Positions 22,423 to 31,590 of a stretch of DNA of 36,984 nucleotides are shown piece by piece. The first letter of the stretch is position 1; every line of letters begins with the position of its first letter. Position numbers and translations under genes: made by a program. The notes beneath the pieces were generated by a model that was given only the letters and a program-made list of their open reading frames with translations, made no database searches and had not been told where the DNA came from. The stretch lies in assembly GCA_031291715.1 (NCBI GenBank), contig JARLIN010000514.1, positions 1-36,984 on the forward strand. The letters run 5' to 3'. The DNA is from Rhodopila sp. GTDB lineage: Bacteria; Pseudomonadota; Alphaproteobacteria; Acetobacterales; Acetobacteraceae.

Positions 22423-23361
22423 ATGTCTGAAATCGTCGCGCCCTGGGTCGTATTTGAGGGTCTTGCCGGGCTGCGCGCCCAAGCTCTCGGTCTGGCCGAA
22501 GCGGCCGGCCTGTCCCCGGAATCGCGGGAGCTGAAACCGGCTGCTCCGTGGAGATGGATTACCGCCAAATTCTGGCCCAACCCGCTTGCCGCGGTGGCCG
22601 ATGCCGTGAAGGCGCCGTTGCCAAACCTTGCGATCGGCTGCGGCGGCATGGCCGGCGCCGTGCTTGCGGCGCTACGCCAGCCATCGACCGGGGTGGTCCA
22701 GGTGCAGAACCCGCGCATGGACATCAGGCGCTTCGACCTGATCATCGCGAACGAACACGATGAGCTGACCGGACCGAATGTCTATGTCATTCGTACCGCC
22801 CTGCATCGCGTGACTCCAGTACGCCTCGCGTCTGAGGCGGATGCCTGGCGCGACCGGTTCGCCCCCTACAAACGCCCCTTGGTCGCGGTGCTGCTGGGGG
22901 GCAGCAATGGCCGCTATCGCCTGGATCGGGATGTTGGCGTGAAACTGGCCGGGGACCTGCTGGCGATGGCCCAGCGCGACAACGTCGGCATCGTGGTCAC
23001 CCCGTCCCGCCGCACCGATCCCGCGGTGACCGCCCTGATCCGCGAGGCCCTGGCGCCAGTCGGCGGATGGGTGTGGGATTTCGATGGCGAAAACCCCTAT
23101 TTTGGGATGTTGGCACTGGCCGACATGATCGTCGTCACCCAGGAAAGCGTGTCGATGATCTCCGAGGCCGCAGCCACCAACGCGCCCGTGATGTTCGCGC
23201 CGCTGCCTGGGTCGTCACGACGGCAAGGGATCTTTCTCAGGACAATGATGAGCGAAGACCGTATCCGCCCGTTCGAGGGACGTTTTTCGACGTGGAAGGT
23301 GTCGCCTCTGAACGATACACCGGCAGCCGCGGCAGAGATGCGCCATCGCCTGGGACTTTAA
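22423..23361 (+). CDS. Mitochondrial-fission ELM1-family protein (DUF1022)
   Basis: 312 residues. The family is named for plant ELM1 but is common in alphaproteobacteria, where its role is unclear; its fold resembles GT-B glycosyltransferases. Visible blocks are WVVFEGLAGLRAQALGLAEA, PWRWITAKFWPNP, VVQVQNPRMDIRRFDLIIAN, EHDELTGPNVYVIRTALHRV, PLVAVLLGGSNGRYRL and MIVVTQESVSMISEAAATNA. The last matches the donor-site layout of GT-B proteins. ATG 22423 is preferred because the family starts close to WVV; in-frame ATGs at 22360 and 22366 lie upstream, and none has a strong ribosome site. It is divergent from the deacetylase. Confidence 0.87.
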   Translation: MSEIVAPWVVFEGLAGLRAQALGLAEAAGLSPESRELKPAAPWRWITAKFWPNPLAAVADAVKAPLPNLAIGCGGMAGAVLAALRQPSTGVVQVQNPRMDIRRFDLIIANEHDELTGPNVYVIRTALHRVTPVRLASEADAWRDRFAPYKRPLVAVLLGGSNGRYRLDRDVGVKLAGDLLAMAQRDNVGIVVTPSRRTDPAVTALIREALAPVGGWVWDFDGENPYFGMLALADMIVVTQESVSMISEAAATNAPVMFAPLPGSSRRQGIFLRTMMSEDRIRPFEGRFSTWKVSPLNDTPAAAAEMRHRLGL

Positions 23362-23477
23362 ACCATTCTCAGGCTGACTGCGCGGCCCGGGGATGATCTA
23401 ACTCTTTGCCTGATATTACGATTCGCGCGCCCGCGATGTTCCGCCCGGCGCGACGATGCTCTAGGGATACAAGGTTA

Positions 23478-25349
23478 ATGCTGCAAATTCAGACCTTTGA
23501 CGCCCGCGCCGGGGGCAACGTCATCTACAAGGCCTTGGCACATCCCCTCGCCGCCGAAGCGCTCACGCGCCTCTACGCGCGTTTGGACGGTCGGGTGGCG
23601 CTGTATGATCCCGATGGCATCGCCGACGCGCTGATCGCGATGTATCCCACGGCGATCGACAGCCTGTTCGTGCACGATGTCGCGGTCGTCGGCCAGACCC
23701 GCGCCGGCCTGACTGCCCGCCCGCTGACTGAACTGCCGGCGAGCCGCGCCGCCACCGTTCTGGTCGCCGCCTTCGATGCCGCGAAGATCGTCGCCCGTAT
23801 CGCCCACATGCTGCCGCTGGGCGCGACCGTGCTGACACTGGATGAAGCGCGCCTGCCGGAGGCGCTGCTCAGCAACCGTTCGCGCTATCTGGACAAGCTG
23901 AACTTCGCCACGAACTTCGCCTTCTTCCGCGACGCCGATGGGCTGAGCACGCGGCTGGTATCCGCCAATTACTGGGCGAGCTATGGCGCCGGCGACGTCC
24001 GCCTGTGGCTGCGCCTGTTCGATGCGGATGGCTCGATCCTTGCGACGTGGGAACAGAACCTTCCCTCCGGGCCCGGCGGGTTCTCCATCGACAGCCGCGA
24101 GGTCCGGGAGCGTTTCGGGCTGGATGCGTTCACCGGGCAGCTTTTCGTCCACGCGATCGGGGTGGCCGGCCACGACGTGGTGAAATACGCGCTGGACACC
24201 TACGCATCTGACAACGGTGCCTCGCTGTCCTGCACGCATGATGCGAATGCCTGGCCGTCCGACCGGTTCGCCGGCCTGCCGGCCCCGCGACCGGATGAGA
24301 AGGTGGTGCTGTGGCTGCAGAACAGCCACGCCGTGCCGATTCCGGCGGGTACCATCGCCCTGGATCGCATGGGGGCGGAGAAGCCCGCTTTCCTGAATCA
24401 GACCGTTGGCCCGTTCGCCACCGTCGCACTGGATGTCGCCGACTTCCTGCCGACGCTGCATTGGCCTGCCCAGATCGAACTCCGCACCGGCCGGCACATC
24501 GTGCGTCCGCGCTATGAGGTGACGCAGAACGACCGCGTGCGGATCGCGCATGTGAACGTGGAGCGGGACAATCTGCGCGTCGATCCCGGCATTCCGTCGC
24601 TGCCGCCCGAAATGGGCCGCGGCTACATTCTGCCCTTCCCGATCCTGCCGCGGGAGCGGTTCCGCTCGGTGTTCCAGCCGACGCCGATGTCCACGGCGCA
24701 GACCAACCTGCCGATCCGGCTGGATGTGTTCGACGCGGCCGGGACGAAGCGGGCGGAGAAATTCCTCGGCTGCCTGCCGCGCGACCATGACCTGGCGATG
24801 GACATGGACGGCTTCGGGGTGGATGAGGGTCACGCTGAACTGGTCTATGATTTTCGCGACGGGGGAGAGGCTGACGGCTGGCTGCATGCCCTGTTCCGTT
24901 ACGAGGAGCGGCGGTCCGGCCACGCCGCGGAGTCCAGCTTCGGCGCGCATATCTTCAACACCGCGATGACCTATCGCGATGAACCGCAATCCTATGCCGG
25001 CCCGCCGCCGGGCCTGTCCACGCGCCTGTTCCTGAAACTCGGCGACCGGAGCCGTCACAGCTTCGCCGCGCTGATCTATCCGGCGTCCGGGCCGTGGCAT
25101 CCGATGTCCTCGACGTCGCTGCAACTGCACGACAGCGCCGGCAAACTGATCGCTGAGGCGCCGGTTTCCATCCCCTGCTCCGGGTCCGTTATCGTCTGGC
25201 CACATACGGCCTTCGACGCCGCCACGCTGGCTGCGGCCGGACCGGGTGGCTACGTCCTGGTGCGCGACCCGACGTGCCGGCTGTTCGGCTATCACGGGCT
25301 GATGGATGAAGCCGGCGGGTTCTCGCTGGATCATATGTTCGGGTTCTGA
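23478..25349 (+). CDS. Large protein of unknown function (623 residues)
   Basis: Starts MLQIQTFDARAGGNVIYKAL, with AAGG four bases before the ATG; an upstream in-frame start at 23406 adds only a low-complexity basic stretch. There is no signal peptide or membrane segment. The N-terminal ~140 residues (VALYDPDGIADALIAMYPTA, SLFVHDVAVVG, TVLVAAFDAAKIVARIAHML) look like a nucleotide- or sugar-binding alpha/beta fold. The rest is beta-rich, with DVRLWLRLFDADGSILATWE, FTGQLFVHAIGVAGHDVVKY, CTHDANAWPSDRFAGLP and a Pro-rich middle. I recall similar hypothetical proteins in Acetobacteraceae, but no function. It follows the ELM1 gene by 116 bp on the same strand, which suggests a surface-polysaccharide context. 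Confidence 0.85.
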   Translation: MLQIQTFDARAGGNVIYKALAHPLAAEALTRLYARLDGRVALYDPDGIADALIAMYPTAIDSLFVHDVAVVGQTRAGLTARPLTELPASRAATVLVAAFDAAKIVARIAHMLPLGATVLTLDEARLPEALLSNRSRYLDKLNFATNFAFFRDADGLSTRLVSANYWASYGAGDVRLWLRLFDADGSILATWEQNLPSGPGGFSIDSREVRERFGLDAFTGQLFVHAIGVAGHDVVKYALDTYASDNGASLSCTHDANAWPSDRFAGLPAPRPDEKVVLWLQNSHAVPIPAGTIALDRMGAEKPAFLNQTVGPFATVALDVADFLPTLHWPAQIELRTGRHIVRPRYEVTQNDRVRIAHVNVERDNLRVDPGIPSLPPEMGRGYILPFPILPRERFRSVFQPTPMSTAQTNLPIRLDVFDAAGTKRAEKFLGCLPRDHDLAMDMDGFGVDEGHAELVYDFRDGGEADGWLHALFRYEERRSGHAAESSFGAHIFNTAMTYRDEPQSYAGPPPGLSTRLFLKLGDRSRHSFAALIYPASGPWHPMSSTSLQLHDSAGKLIAEAPVSIPCSGSVIVWPHTAFDAATLAAAGPGGYVLVRDPTCRLFGYHGLMDEAGGFSLDHMFGF

Positions 25350-25529
25350 TACCGGAACGATTCCGCGCCGCTGTTGCACGGATCACACGCCCGGCTGCTT
25401 CGGTGAGGAATTTCCGGCGACAGCGCAACGACCGTGATTTTCCAGTTGCGGCGCGCCTCATGGATGCGGCAGAAATGCGGCAGGCCCAATCACGTTGTCG
25501 CGAAGACAACGAGTTGTGCACTGTGGTTT

Positions 25530-25558
25530 TTGCATGAAACCGCGACGGTATGTTTAAG
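25530..25558 (+). promoter_or_regulatory. Candidate promoter for the 56-residue gene
   Basis: TTGCAT (25530-25535), 17-bp spacer, TTTAAG (25553-25558), 23 bp upstream of the ATG at 25582. Just upstream is a small hairpin, CGTTGTC-GCGAA-GACAACG (25493-25511). This is a moderate match in a locally AT-richer stretch. Confidence 0.4.
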
Positions 25559-25581
25559 TTCATTTCGAATGAGGCACAGTC

Positions 25582-25752
25582 ATGGCTCAATCCCCGTCCT
25601 TCGCGGTCGAAGAGCATGTGCATGGCGAGACGGTCTGGGTCGCGCTCCGTTCCCGTGGCGCCGACTGGTCCTGGCTGACCCCCGACGAAGCCGTTCAACT
25701 CGGTCGGGAGTGGATCGAGAAATACGGCGCGGTGGCGCAAGCGGCTGAGTGA
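25582..25752 (+). CDS. Small protein of unknown function (56 residues)
   Basis: Starts MAQSPSFAVEEHVHGETVWV and ends WLTPDEAVQLGREWIEKYGA plus VAQAAE. It has an acidic, well-composed sequence with alternating hydrophobics and a C-terminal amphipathic helix, unlike a random frame. GAGG lies about seven bases before the ATG, and a promoter-like pair lies at 25530-25558. No family is recognised; the TPDEAVQLGREWIEKY helix resembles small regulatory or adaptor proteins only loosely. Confidence 0.65.
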   Translation: MAQSPSFAVEEHVHGETVWVALRSRGADWSWLTPDEAVQLGREWIEKYGAVAQAAE

Positions 25753-25946
25753 TCCGACGAAACGTTTCGTGAGCTAACCGTCGTCGCGGCGGATCCCCGT
25801 CGGTATTGGGGCAAGGGCAAAGTGAGGCGGAATTTCTCCCCTGAGGCCTTCGCCCGGAATGACATCGAGTGAGCCACACGCTCGACCGAGATATTCCCCA
25901 TCGGTACCAGAAAAAGCGCCGGCCGGAGCAAAACCCTCCCCGCAAC

Positions 25947-26029
25947 CGTCATCGCCCGGCGCGATCTGCGCAATCTGCCGCGGCACGATTCTGGTTCAGA
26001 TGGCCCGGACTGCCGCCGGGCCACGATGG
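25947..26029 (-). repeat. Dispersed ~85-nt palindrome, copy B (inverted)
   Basis: Aligns with the reverse complement of copy C, most clearly over ATCTGCCGCGGCACG and CAGATGGCCCGGACTG. Its left arm has decayed, so the outer stem still forms (CGCCCGGCG against the right arm) but the inner one does not. Confidence 0.8.
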
Positions 26030-26176
26030 TGGAGGGAAGGCAGTGCTTCATTCATTTCGGCGGTAATTATTAAACAATAGCGATGAGAAGGCAACCCAAA
26101 GCCCAGCCATGAGCTGGCGCAAATCTTCCGAATTTATACCGAGCGCCGTAAAGACTAACACACAAGCAGCCTCGTT

Positions 26177-26259
26177 CGTCATGGCCCAGCGACAGTCCGG
26201 GACATCTGGACCCGCACCGTGCCGCGGCAGATGGCCCGGACTGTCGCCGAGCCATGACG
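26177..26259 (+). repeat. Dispersed ~85-nt palindrome, copy C (best preserved)
   Basis: The left arm (26177-26208) and right arm (26228-26259) are 32 nt each and pair with only three mismatches around a 19-nt loop. Ends are CGTCATGGC and GCCATGACG; the inner block is CAGTCCGGG / CCCGGACTG. Confidence 0.85.
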
Positions 26260-26446
26260 AGAATAGAGGGTCGGGGTCAATGCTGCCTGGTATTACGTGG
26301 AATCTTCTTGTCTCAGTGCCTTTGTGTCAAAGCGAACCTATCCGCCGCACGAACCGAGACAGCGTTCCCCAATGATCGCATTTCTCCGGCCACCCATCAC
26401 GCAAATAGAAGTGACGGCCCAGCGGTTATCCAAGCCGTAAGCCCCC

Positions 26447-27844
26447 CTACCCGCCAACCCGTTCGTCCGAATTCACCCCCAGTTGCTTTAGTTTCCGGTG
26501 CAAAGCCGACCGCTCCATCCCGACGAACTGCGCCGTCCGCGAAATATTGCCGGCGAAACGAAGAAGTTGCGCATGCAGATACTGCGTCTCGAACAGATCC
26601 CGCGCCTCACGCAGCGGCAGCGACATGATATCCGCCGTCGGGTCGATATTCAGCAGCGCCGGCGCCCGAGACCCGATTTCCGGCGGCAACATATCCGCCC
26701 GGATCGGCTCGCCCGCATGCCCCGGTGCCATGATCAGCAGCCAGTCCATCAGGTTCCGCAACTGCCGCACATTTCCCGGCCAGTCGTAGGCTTGCAGTGC
26801 CGCCAGCGTATCCGCCGACAACGCCCGCACCGGAATCCCCGAGCTCTCCGCCGACCGTTCGATGAAATGCAGCGCCAGGGCTGGCACGTCCTCTCGCCGT
26901 TCCCGCAGCGCCGGTATCTTCAACGGAACGACCGCCAGCCGATAATACAGATCCTCCCGGAAACGCCCGGCCGCGATCTCGGCCTGCAAATCGCGGTTCG
27001 TCGTGGACAGCACCCGCACATCCACCTTGACCCGAGCCGATCCGCCCAGCCGCTCGAACGTCTGATCCTGTAAAGCGCGGACAATCTTGCCCTGAGTCTC
27101 CAGCGGCATGTCGGACACCTCGTCCAACAGCAGCGTGCCGCCATGCGCCCGCTCCAGCACGCCGGCGCGGCGCGGATTCGCGACTGGATCGATGCCGGCC
27201 TCGGTCCCGAACAATTCTTCCTCAAAACGGCCCGGATTCAGCGTCGCGCAGTTCATCATCACGAACGGCCCGCTCGCCCGGCGCGACCGCGCATGGATCA
27301 TCCGCGCGACGACTTCCTTGCCTGATCCCGCCGGCCCCGAAATCATCACCCGGGACCCGGTCGGCGCCACCCTCTCCACCTGCGAGCGAAGGTGCCCGAT
27401 CAGCGCCGACTCCCCGCTCAGCGTCGCTTCCGGGCCGGCCCGCAACCGCAGTTCCGCGTTCTCCCGCTCCAGCGCCGCGGCTTCCAGCGCCCGCCGCACC
27501 ACCAGCAGCAGACGATCGGACTGGAACGGCTTCTCGATAAAATCATACGCGCCATGCTGGATCGCGCCCACCGCCATCTCGATCGTGCCGTGGCCCGAGA
27601 TCATCACCACCGGCACATGCGGTTCCTCGCTGTGCAGCGTCTCCAGGATCGCGATCCCGTCCATGCGGGACCCTTGCAGCCACACGTCCAGAATCACCAG
27701 CGATGGCCGGCGGGCGCGAAACGCGCTGATCGCCGACTCGGCATCGCCGGCGCCACGGGTCTCGTAGCCCTCGTCGCTGAGGATGCCCTCGATCAGCAGC
27801 CGGATATCCGGCTCGTCATCGACGATCAGGATTTCATGCGCCAT
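26447..27844 (-). CDS. ntrX: Nitrogen/redox response regulator NtrX
   Basis: 465 residues. Receives phosphate from NtrY. The receiver domain has Asp53 (LVILDVWLQGSRMDG). The AAA+ domain has Walker A GPAGSGKE (170-177) and the Walker B region GGTLLLDEVSDMP. A C-terminal Fis-type HTH reads NISRTAQFVGMERSALHRKL. The sigma-54 contact motif GAFTGA is absent: after LFG comes TEAGIDPVANPRRAG. Loss of GAFTGA is known for alphaproteobacterial NtrX, implying that it does not work as a classical sigma-54 activator. It overlaps the ntrY stop by 11 bases and ends the operon. LQGSRMDG after the phospho-Asp separates it from NtrC. Confidence 0.95.
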   Translation of the reverse strand: MAHEILIVDDEPDIRLLIEGILSDEGYETRGAGDAESAISAFRARRPSLVILDVWLQGSRMDGIAILETLHSEEPHVPVVMISGHGTIEMAVGAIQHGAYDFIEKPFQSDRLLLVVRRALEAAALERENAELRLRAGPEATLSGESALIGHLRSQVERVAPTGSRVMISGPAGSGKEVVARMIHARSRRASGPFVMMNCATLNPGRFEEELFGTEAGIDPVANPRRAGVLERAHGGTLLLDEVSDMPLETQGKIVRALQDQTFERLGGSARVKVDVRVLSTTNRDLQAEIAAGRFREDLYYRLAVVPLKIPALRERREDVPALALHFIERSAESSGIPVRALSADTLAALQAYDWPGNVRQLRNLMDWLLIMAPGHAGEPIRADMLPPEIGSRAPALLNIDPTADIMSLPLREARDLFETQYLHAQLLRFAGNISRTAQFVGMERSALHRKLKQLGVNSDERVGG

Positions 27845-30113
27845 GCGACACCTGCATCGTCTCTCCGCCCGCCGGCTCGGCGGTCATCGTCCGCGGCAAT
27901 ACCAGACTTGCAACCGCGCCCGGCCCCTCCGGCCGATCCTCGAGCGTCACGGTCCCGCCGTGGTCTTCCATAATCTTTTTCACGATCGCCAGCCCCAATC
28001 CGGTTCCCTTCGGCTTGTGAGTCACATACGGCTCGGTCAGCCGTGAACGGTCCTCCTGCGGCAATCCTACGCCATCATCGGCGACGATGATCTGTGCCTC
28101 ATCCGGCAGATCCCGCACCGTCACCGCGATATGCCCCGCACCGTCGCGCATCGCCACCGCATCAGCCGCGTTTTGCAGCAGATTCGTCAATGCCTGCCGC
28201 AGCATCCGCCGGTCACAAGGCACGACCGGCCCGCGATCGGGGATGTCCGTGGTCCATTTGATACCCGGCCGGGCAGTCTTTTGCAGCACAAGGGCCTCGC
28301 GCACCACGAGGCCAATGTCCTCGGGCTTGATCACCGGCTGCGGCATGCGGGCGAACGCCGAGAATTCATCGACCATTCGCCCGATATCGCCGACATGACG
28401 GATGATCGTATCGGCACACTGCGCGAACGTCTCGGGATCAGACTGGATTTCCTTGGCGAAGCGGCGCTTCAGGCGCTCCGCCGAAAGCTGAATCGGCGTC
28501 AGCGGATTCTTGATCTCGTGCGCGATGCGGCGGGCCACGTCGGCCCAGGCGGCCTTGCGTTGCGCCGACTGCAGTTCGGTGATGTCGTCGAACGTGACGA
28601 CGAAGCCGTCGGTCCGGCCGCCCGAGAGCTCGGCACCGATCCGCACCAGCAGGATGCGGCGGTGATTCGGCGGCCCGGTCTGAATTTCCGCTGTCCGCGC
28701 CTTGTCGGGTGACGCGGCGACCTCGGCGAACAGCGCGGCGAACTCCGGCACGATCTCCGCCAGCGAATGGCCGGTCACGGCCAGCAGATCCAGCCCCAGC
28801 AATTCGTCGGCGGTGCGGTTCGGCAGCTCGATGTGGCCTTGCGCGTCCAGTCCGATCACGCCCGCCGACACGCCGGCCAGCACGGTTTCGGTAAATCGGC
28901 GGCGCTCGTCGATCTGGCTGTAGGCGTCCATCAGTTCGGTGCGCTGGGCGGCGAGCTGACCCGTCATGCGATTGAAGGCGCGCGACAGGCCAGCGAGCTC
29001 GTCGCCCGTCGCCGCCTCCTGCACACGGACGCCGAGGTCGCCGCTGCGCACGCGTTCGGCCGCGCTGATCAGCATCCCCACCGGGCGTGCGATCTGGTTG
29101 GCCATGACCAGGCCGATCAGACCGGCCGCGAGCAGCACCAGCAGGGCGACAATGGCGAAGATCCAGGCGAAGGCGATCTGCAGCCAGGAGCGGTTTTCAT
29201 CCAGCCGATGGTATTCCGACACAGCCTGCTCGGTGCGCTGCATATAGCCCAGGATGGTCGGGTCGATGGGACGGCCGATCATCAGCATCAACGGCGGGGT
29301 CGATTCCAGGCGCACGACCGCCCGCACCCGGGTTCCATCGCCGGCGTTCAGCACAGCGACATCGCCGTTCATCGCCTGTTGGGTGGCCGATTGCGGCGGC
29401 GCTTCCACGCCCATGCCGACGAAAATGCCGGCCGCCGCCAGTACCTGCCCGGTGGTCGGCTCATAGATCACCGCTTCGGTCAGGCCGCGCAACGTGGTCT
29501 GGGTATCCAGAACCTCGGCGAAAACCGTGGGATCGGCCGACAGGAACCGGCCGGCACGGGCGAGGTCGTTGGCCATCTCCAGCGCCACAGCACGGATATT
29601 GTTCCGATGTTCATCCAGATAGCCGCGCGAAACCTGGAGCGATTCCTCAAGCGAGGCGCGCACCGGGTCGTTGAACCAGGACGTAATACCGAAATGGAAA
29701 AACGCGACCGCGAAGCAGGCCACGACAATGGTCGGCGCGACCGCGACGCCGCTGAACAGGAACACCAGCCGGACATGCAGGCGCGATCCGGCCGATCCGC
29801 GCCGCCGCTCCACCCACACCCGGGTGAGCCGCCCCGCCAGCACCGCGCCGAGCAGCAACAGGACCGACAGGTTCGCCAGCACCAGGGCGACGCCGACACC
29901 CGGCTTCCAGCCGAGTGGCGAGCCCCGCGCCAGAATGATGAACGTCGCCAGCCCGACCAGCAGCGCCAGCGTGGTCAGGAAGAGAGTGACCCCCTTCCCC
30001 AGCATGATGTCGCCCAGCTGACCCGCACGGGATAATCGTGGCTCCGAAATGACATCGGGCGTAGCCGCGGGTTGCAGGTCGGTCCGTGTCGGCACGTTCA
30101 AGGAGTCTGCCAT
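27834..30113 (-). CDS. ntrY: Membrane sensor histidine kinase NtrY
   Basis: 759 residues, inner membrane. Four hydrophobic helices: three near the N-terminus (GVTLFLTTLALLVGLATFII; VALVLANLSVLLLLGAVLAG; LVFLFSGVAVAPTIVVACFA) and a fourth before the HAMP domain (WIFAIVALLVLLAAGLIGLV). An extracytoplasmic region lies between the third and fourth. PAS (~400-500), HisKA with RRIAHEIKNPLTPIQLSAER (His532) and HATPase (LLQNAADAV, GTGLGLAIVKKIMEDHGG) follow. In other alphaproteobacteria NtrY senses redox or nitrogen state and phosphorylates NtrX. It starts 19 bp after the ntrC stop and overlaps ntrX. Confidence 0.96.
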   Translation of the reverse strand: MADSLNVPTRTDLQPAATPDVISEPRLSRAGQLGDIMLGKGVTLFLTTLALLVGLATFIILARGSPLGWKPGVGVALVLANLSVLLLLGAVLAGRLTRVWVERRRGSAGSRLHVRLVFLFSGVAVAPTIVVACFAVAFFHFGITSWFNDPVRASLEESLQVSRGYLDEHRNNIRAVALEMANDLARAGRFLSADPTVFAEVLDTQTTLRGLTEAVIYEPTTGQVLAAAGIFVGMGVEAPPQSATQQAMNGDVAVLNAGDGTRVRAVVRLESTPPLMLMIGRPIDPTILGYMQRTEQAVSEYHRLDENRSWLQIAFAWIFAIVALLVLLAAGLIGLVMANQIARPVGMLISAAERVRSGDLGVRVQEAATGDELAGLSRAFNRMTGQLAAQRTELMDAYSQIDERRRFTETVLAGVSAGVIGLDAQGHIELPNRTADELLGLDLLAVTGHSLAEIVPEFAALFAEVAASPDKARTAEIQTGPPNHRRILLVRIGAELSGGRTDGFVVTFDDITELQSAQRKAAWADVARRIAHEIKNPLTPIQLSAERLKRRFAKEIQSDPETFAQCADTIIRHVGDIGRMVDEFSAFARMPQPVIKPEDIGLVVREALVLQKTARPGIKWTTDIPDRGPVVPCDRRMLRQALTNLLQNAADAVAMRDGAGHIAVTVRDLPDEAQIIVADDGVGLPQEDRSRLTEPYVTHKPKGTGLGLAIVKKIMEDHGGTVTLEDRPEGPGAVASLVLPRTMTAEPAGGETMQVSHGA

Positions 30114-30132
30114 CTTGGACCGCGCGCGATCA

Positions 30133-31590
30133 TTACATCAGCCCGCGTACGACCGGGATTTCCAGGTCCCGGATCTTCTTGCGCAGCGTGTTGCGATTGA
30201 GACCGAGCATCGAAGCAGCCTTGATCTGGTTGCCGCGCGTGGCCGCGAGAGTCAGGCGGATCAGCGGCCGTTCCACCTCGGCGATGATCTTGTCGTACAC
30301 GTCGGTGACACCCATGCCATCGTTATGCGCCGCCAGGAAATCCTTGATGTGACGTTCTACCGCGCTGGCCAGGGTTTCCGGACCATTGTCTTGCGGGACG
30401 GAAGCCGCCGGTCCCGGCGCGGGCAAAGGGTCGGCCAGTTCCGCCTCGATCACCTCGGCGTTGATGACCTCTTCCGGACACAGGGCCGCCAACCGTCGCA
30501 TCAGGTTTTCCAGCTCGCGCACATTCCCGGGCCAGCCATACTGCTTCAGGCGGTCAATCGCACCCTGATCGAGGCTTTTGGATGGCAGTCCGTCTTCGCG
30601 GGCACGATCGAGGAAATGGCGCGCGAGCAGCGCGATATCCTCCATACGCTCACGCAGCGGCGGCAGCCGGATCGGCACCACGTTCAGGCGATAGAACAGA
30701 TCTTCGCGGAACAGGCCCTGGCGGATCGAGGTACGCAGGTCGCGGTGGGTGGCGGCGATGATGCGGACGTTCGCCTTGATCGGCTGCCGGCCGCCGACGC
30801 TGGTGAACTCACCTTCCTGCAATACGCGCAGCAGACGGGTCTGCGCCTCCGGCGGCATGTCGCCGATCTCATCGAGGAACAGCGTGCCGCCATTGGCCTG
30901 CTCGAACCGGCCCTGGGAGCGGTTCGTCGCACCGGTGAACGCGCCGCGTTCATGCCCGAAAAGTTCGCTTTCAATGAGTTCACGCGGGATAGCGGCCATA
31001 TTGATGGCAACGAACGAGCCGGCCCGGCGTTTCCCATAATCATGCAGCGCGCGGGCGACGAGTTCCTTGCCCGTGCCGGATTCGCCATTGATCATCACCG
31101 TCAGGTCGGCCGTCGTCAGGCGCGCGATCGTCCGGTAGATCTCCTGCATCGCCGGACTGCGGCCGATCAGCGGCAGGCGCTCTTCAGTGTCCTTCGCTTC
31201 CGGCGGGCTGAGCGTGGGCTCCGATGGCGCCGCCAGGGCACGGCCTACCACGGACAGCAATTCCCGCAGGTCGAACGGCTTGGGCAGATACTCGAACGCG
31301 CCGCGCTGGGTCGCCTTCACCGCGGTCATCAGCGTGGATTGCGCGCTCATGACCACCACACGCAGGTCGGGGCGGATGCGCTTGATGCGGGGGATCAGGT
31401 CCAGGCCGTTTTCATCCGGCATCACCACGTCGGTGATCACAAGGTCGCCTTCGCCGTCCTCCACCCAGCGCCACAGCGTCGCGGCATTGCCGGTGCTGCG
31501 GACCTGATAGCCCGAACGGCCCAACGCCTGGGTCAGAACGGTGCGGATCGAGCGGTCGTCATCGGCGATAAGAACAGTGGGTAGGGTCAT
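30133..31590 (-). CDS. ntrC: Nitrogen regulation protein NR(I), NtrC
   Basis: 485 residues. A sigma-54 activator of nitrogen-assimilation genes. The receiver has Asp54 ([16 protein letters not shown]). The AAA+ domain has Walker A GESGTGKE (169-176) and an intact GAFTGA (216-221), followed by [20 protein letters not shown]. The C-terminal Fis-type HTH is [20 protein letters not shown]. Unlike NtrX in the same operon, it keeps every element needed to act with sigma-54. It overlaps ntrB by four bases upstream and is followed after 19 bp by ntrY. The length is typical. Confidence 0.98.
   Translation of the reverse strand: MTLPTVLIADDDRSIRTVLTQALGRSGYQVRSTGNAATLWRWVEDGEGDLVITDVVMPDENGLDLIPRIKRIRPDLRVVVMSAQSTLMTAVKATQRGAFEYLPKPFDLRELLSVVGRALAAPSEPTLSPPEAKDTEERLPLIGRSPAMQEIYRTIARLTTADLTVMINGESGTGKELVARALHDYGKRRAGSFVAINMAAIPRELIESELFGHERGAFTGATNRSQGRFEQANGGTLFLDEIGDMPPEAQTRLLRVLQEGEFTSVGGRQPIKANVRIIAATHRDLRTSIRQGLFREDLFYRLNVVPIRLPPLRERMEDIALLARHFLDRAREDGLPSKSLDQGAIDRLKQYGWPGNVRELENLMRRLAALCPEEVINAEVIEAELADPLPAPGPAASVPQDNGPETLASAVERHIKDFLAAHNDGMGVTDVYDKIIAEVERPLIRLTLAATRGNQIKAASMLGLNRNTLRKKIRDLEIPVVRGLM

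Larger units (their letters stand above)
25753..26446. other. 694-bp non-coding region with two palindromic repeats
   Basis: No frame here looks like a real protein. Copies B (25947-26029) and C (26177-26259) of the ~85-nt palindrome occupy about a quarter of it. Between them is an AT-rich patch (GGTAATTATTAAACAATAG, 26061-26079). From 26260 to 26446 I see nothing further. In related genomes hfq or trkA often follow ntrX; they are absent here. Confidence 0.6.

Noticed and set aside
23475-25379. Minus-strand open frame of 634 codons opposite the 623-residue gene
   Set aside because: Composition (RRG, QRR and HRQ runs) is typical of an antisense shadow. The plus-strand frame has protein-like patterning and a ribosome site.
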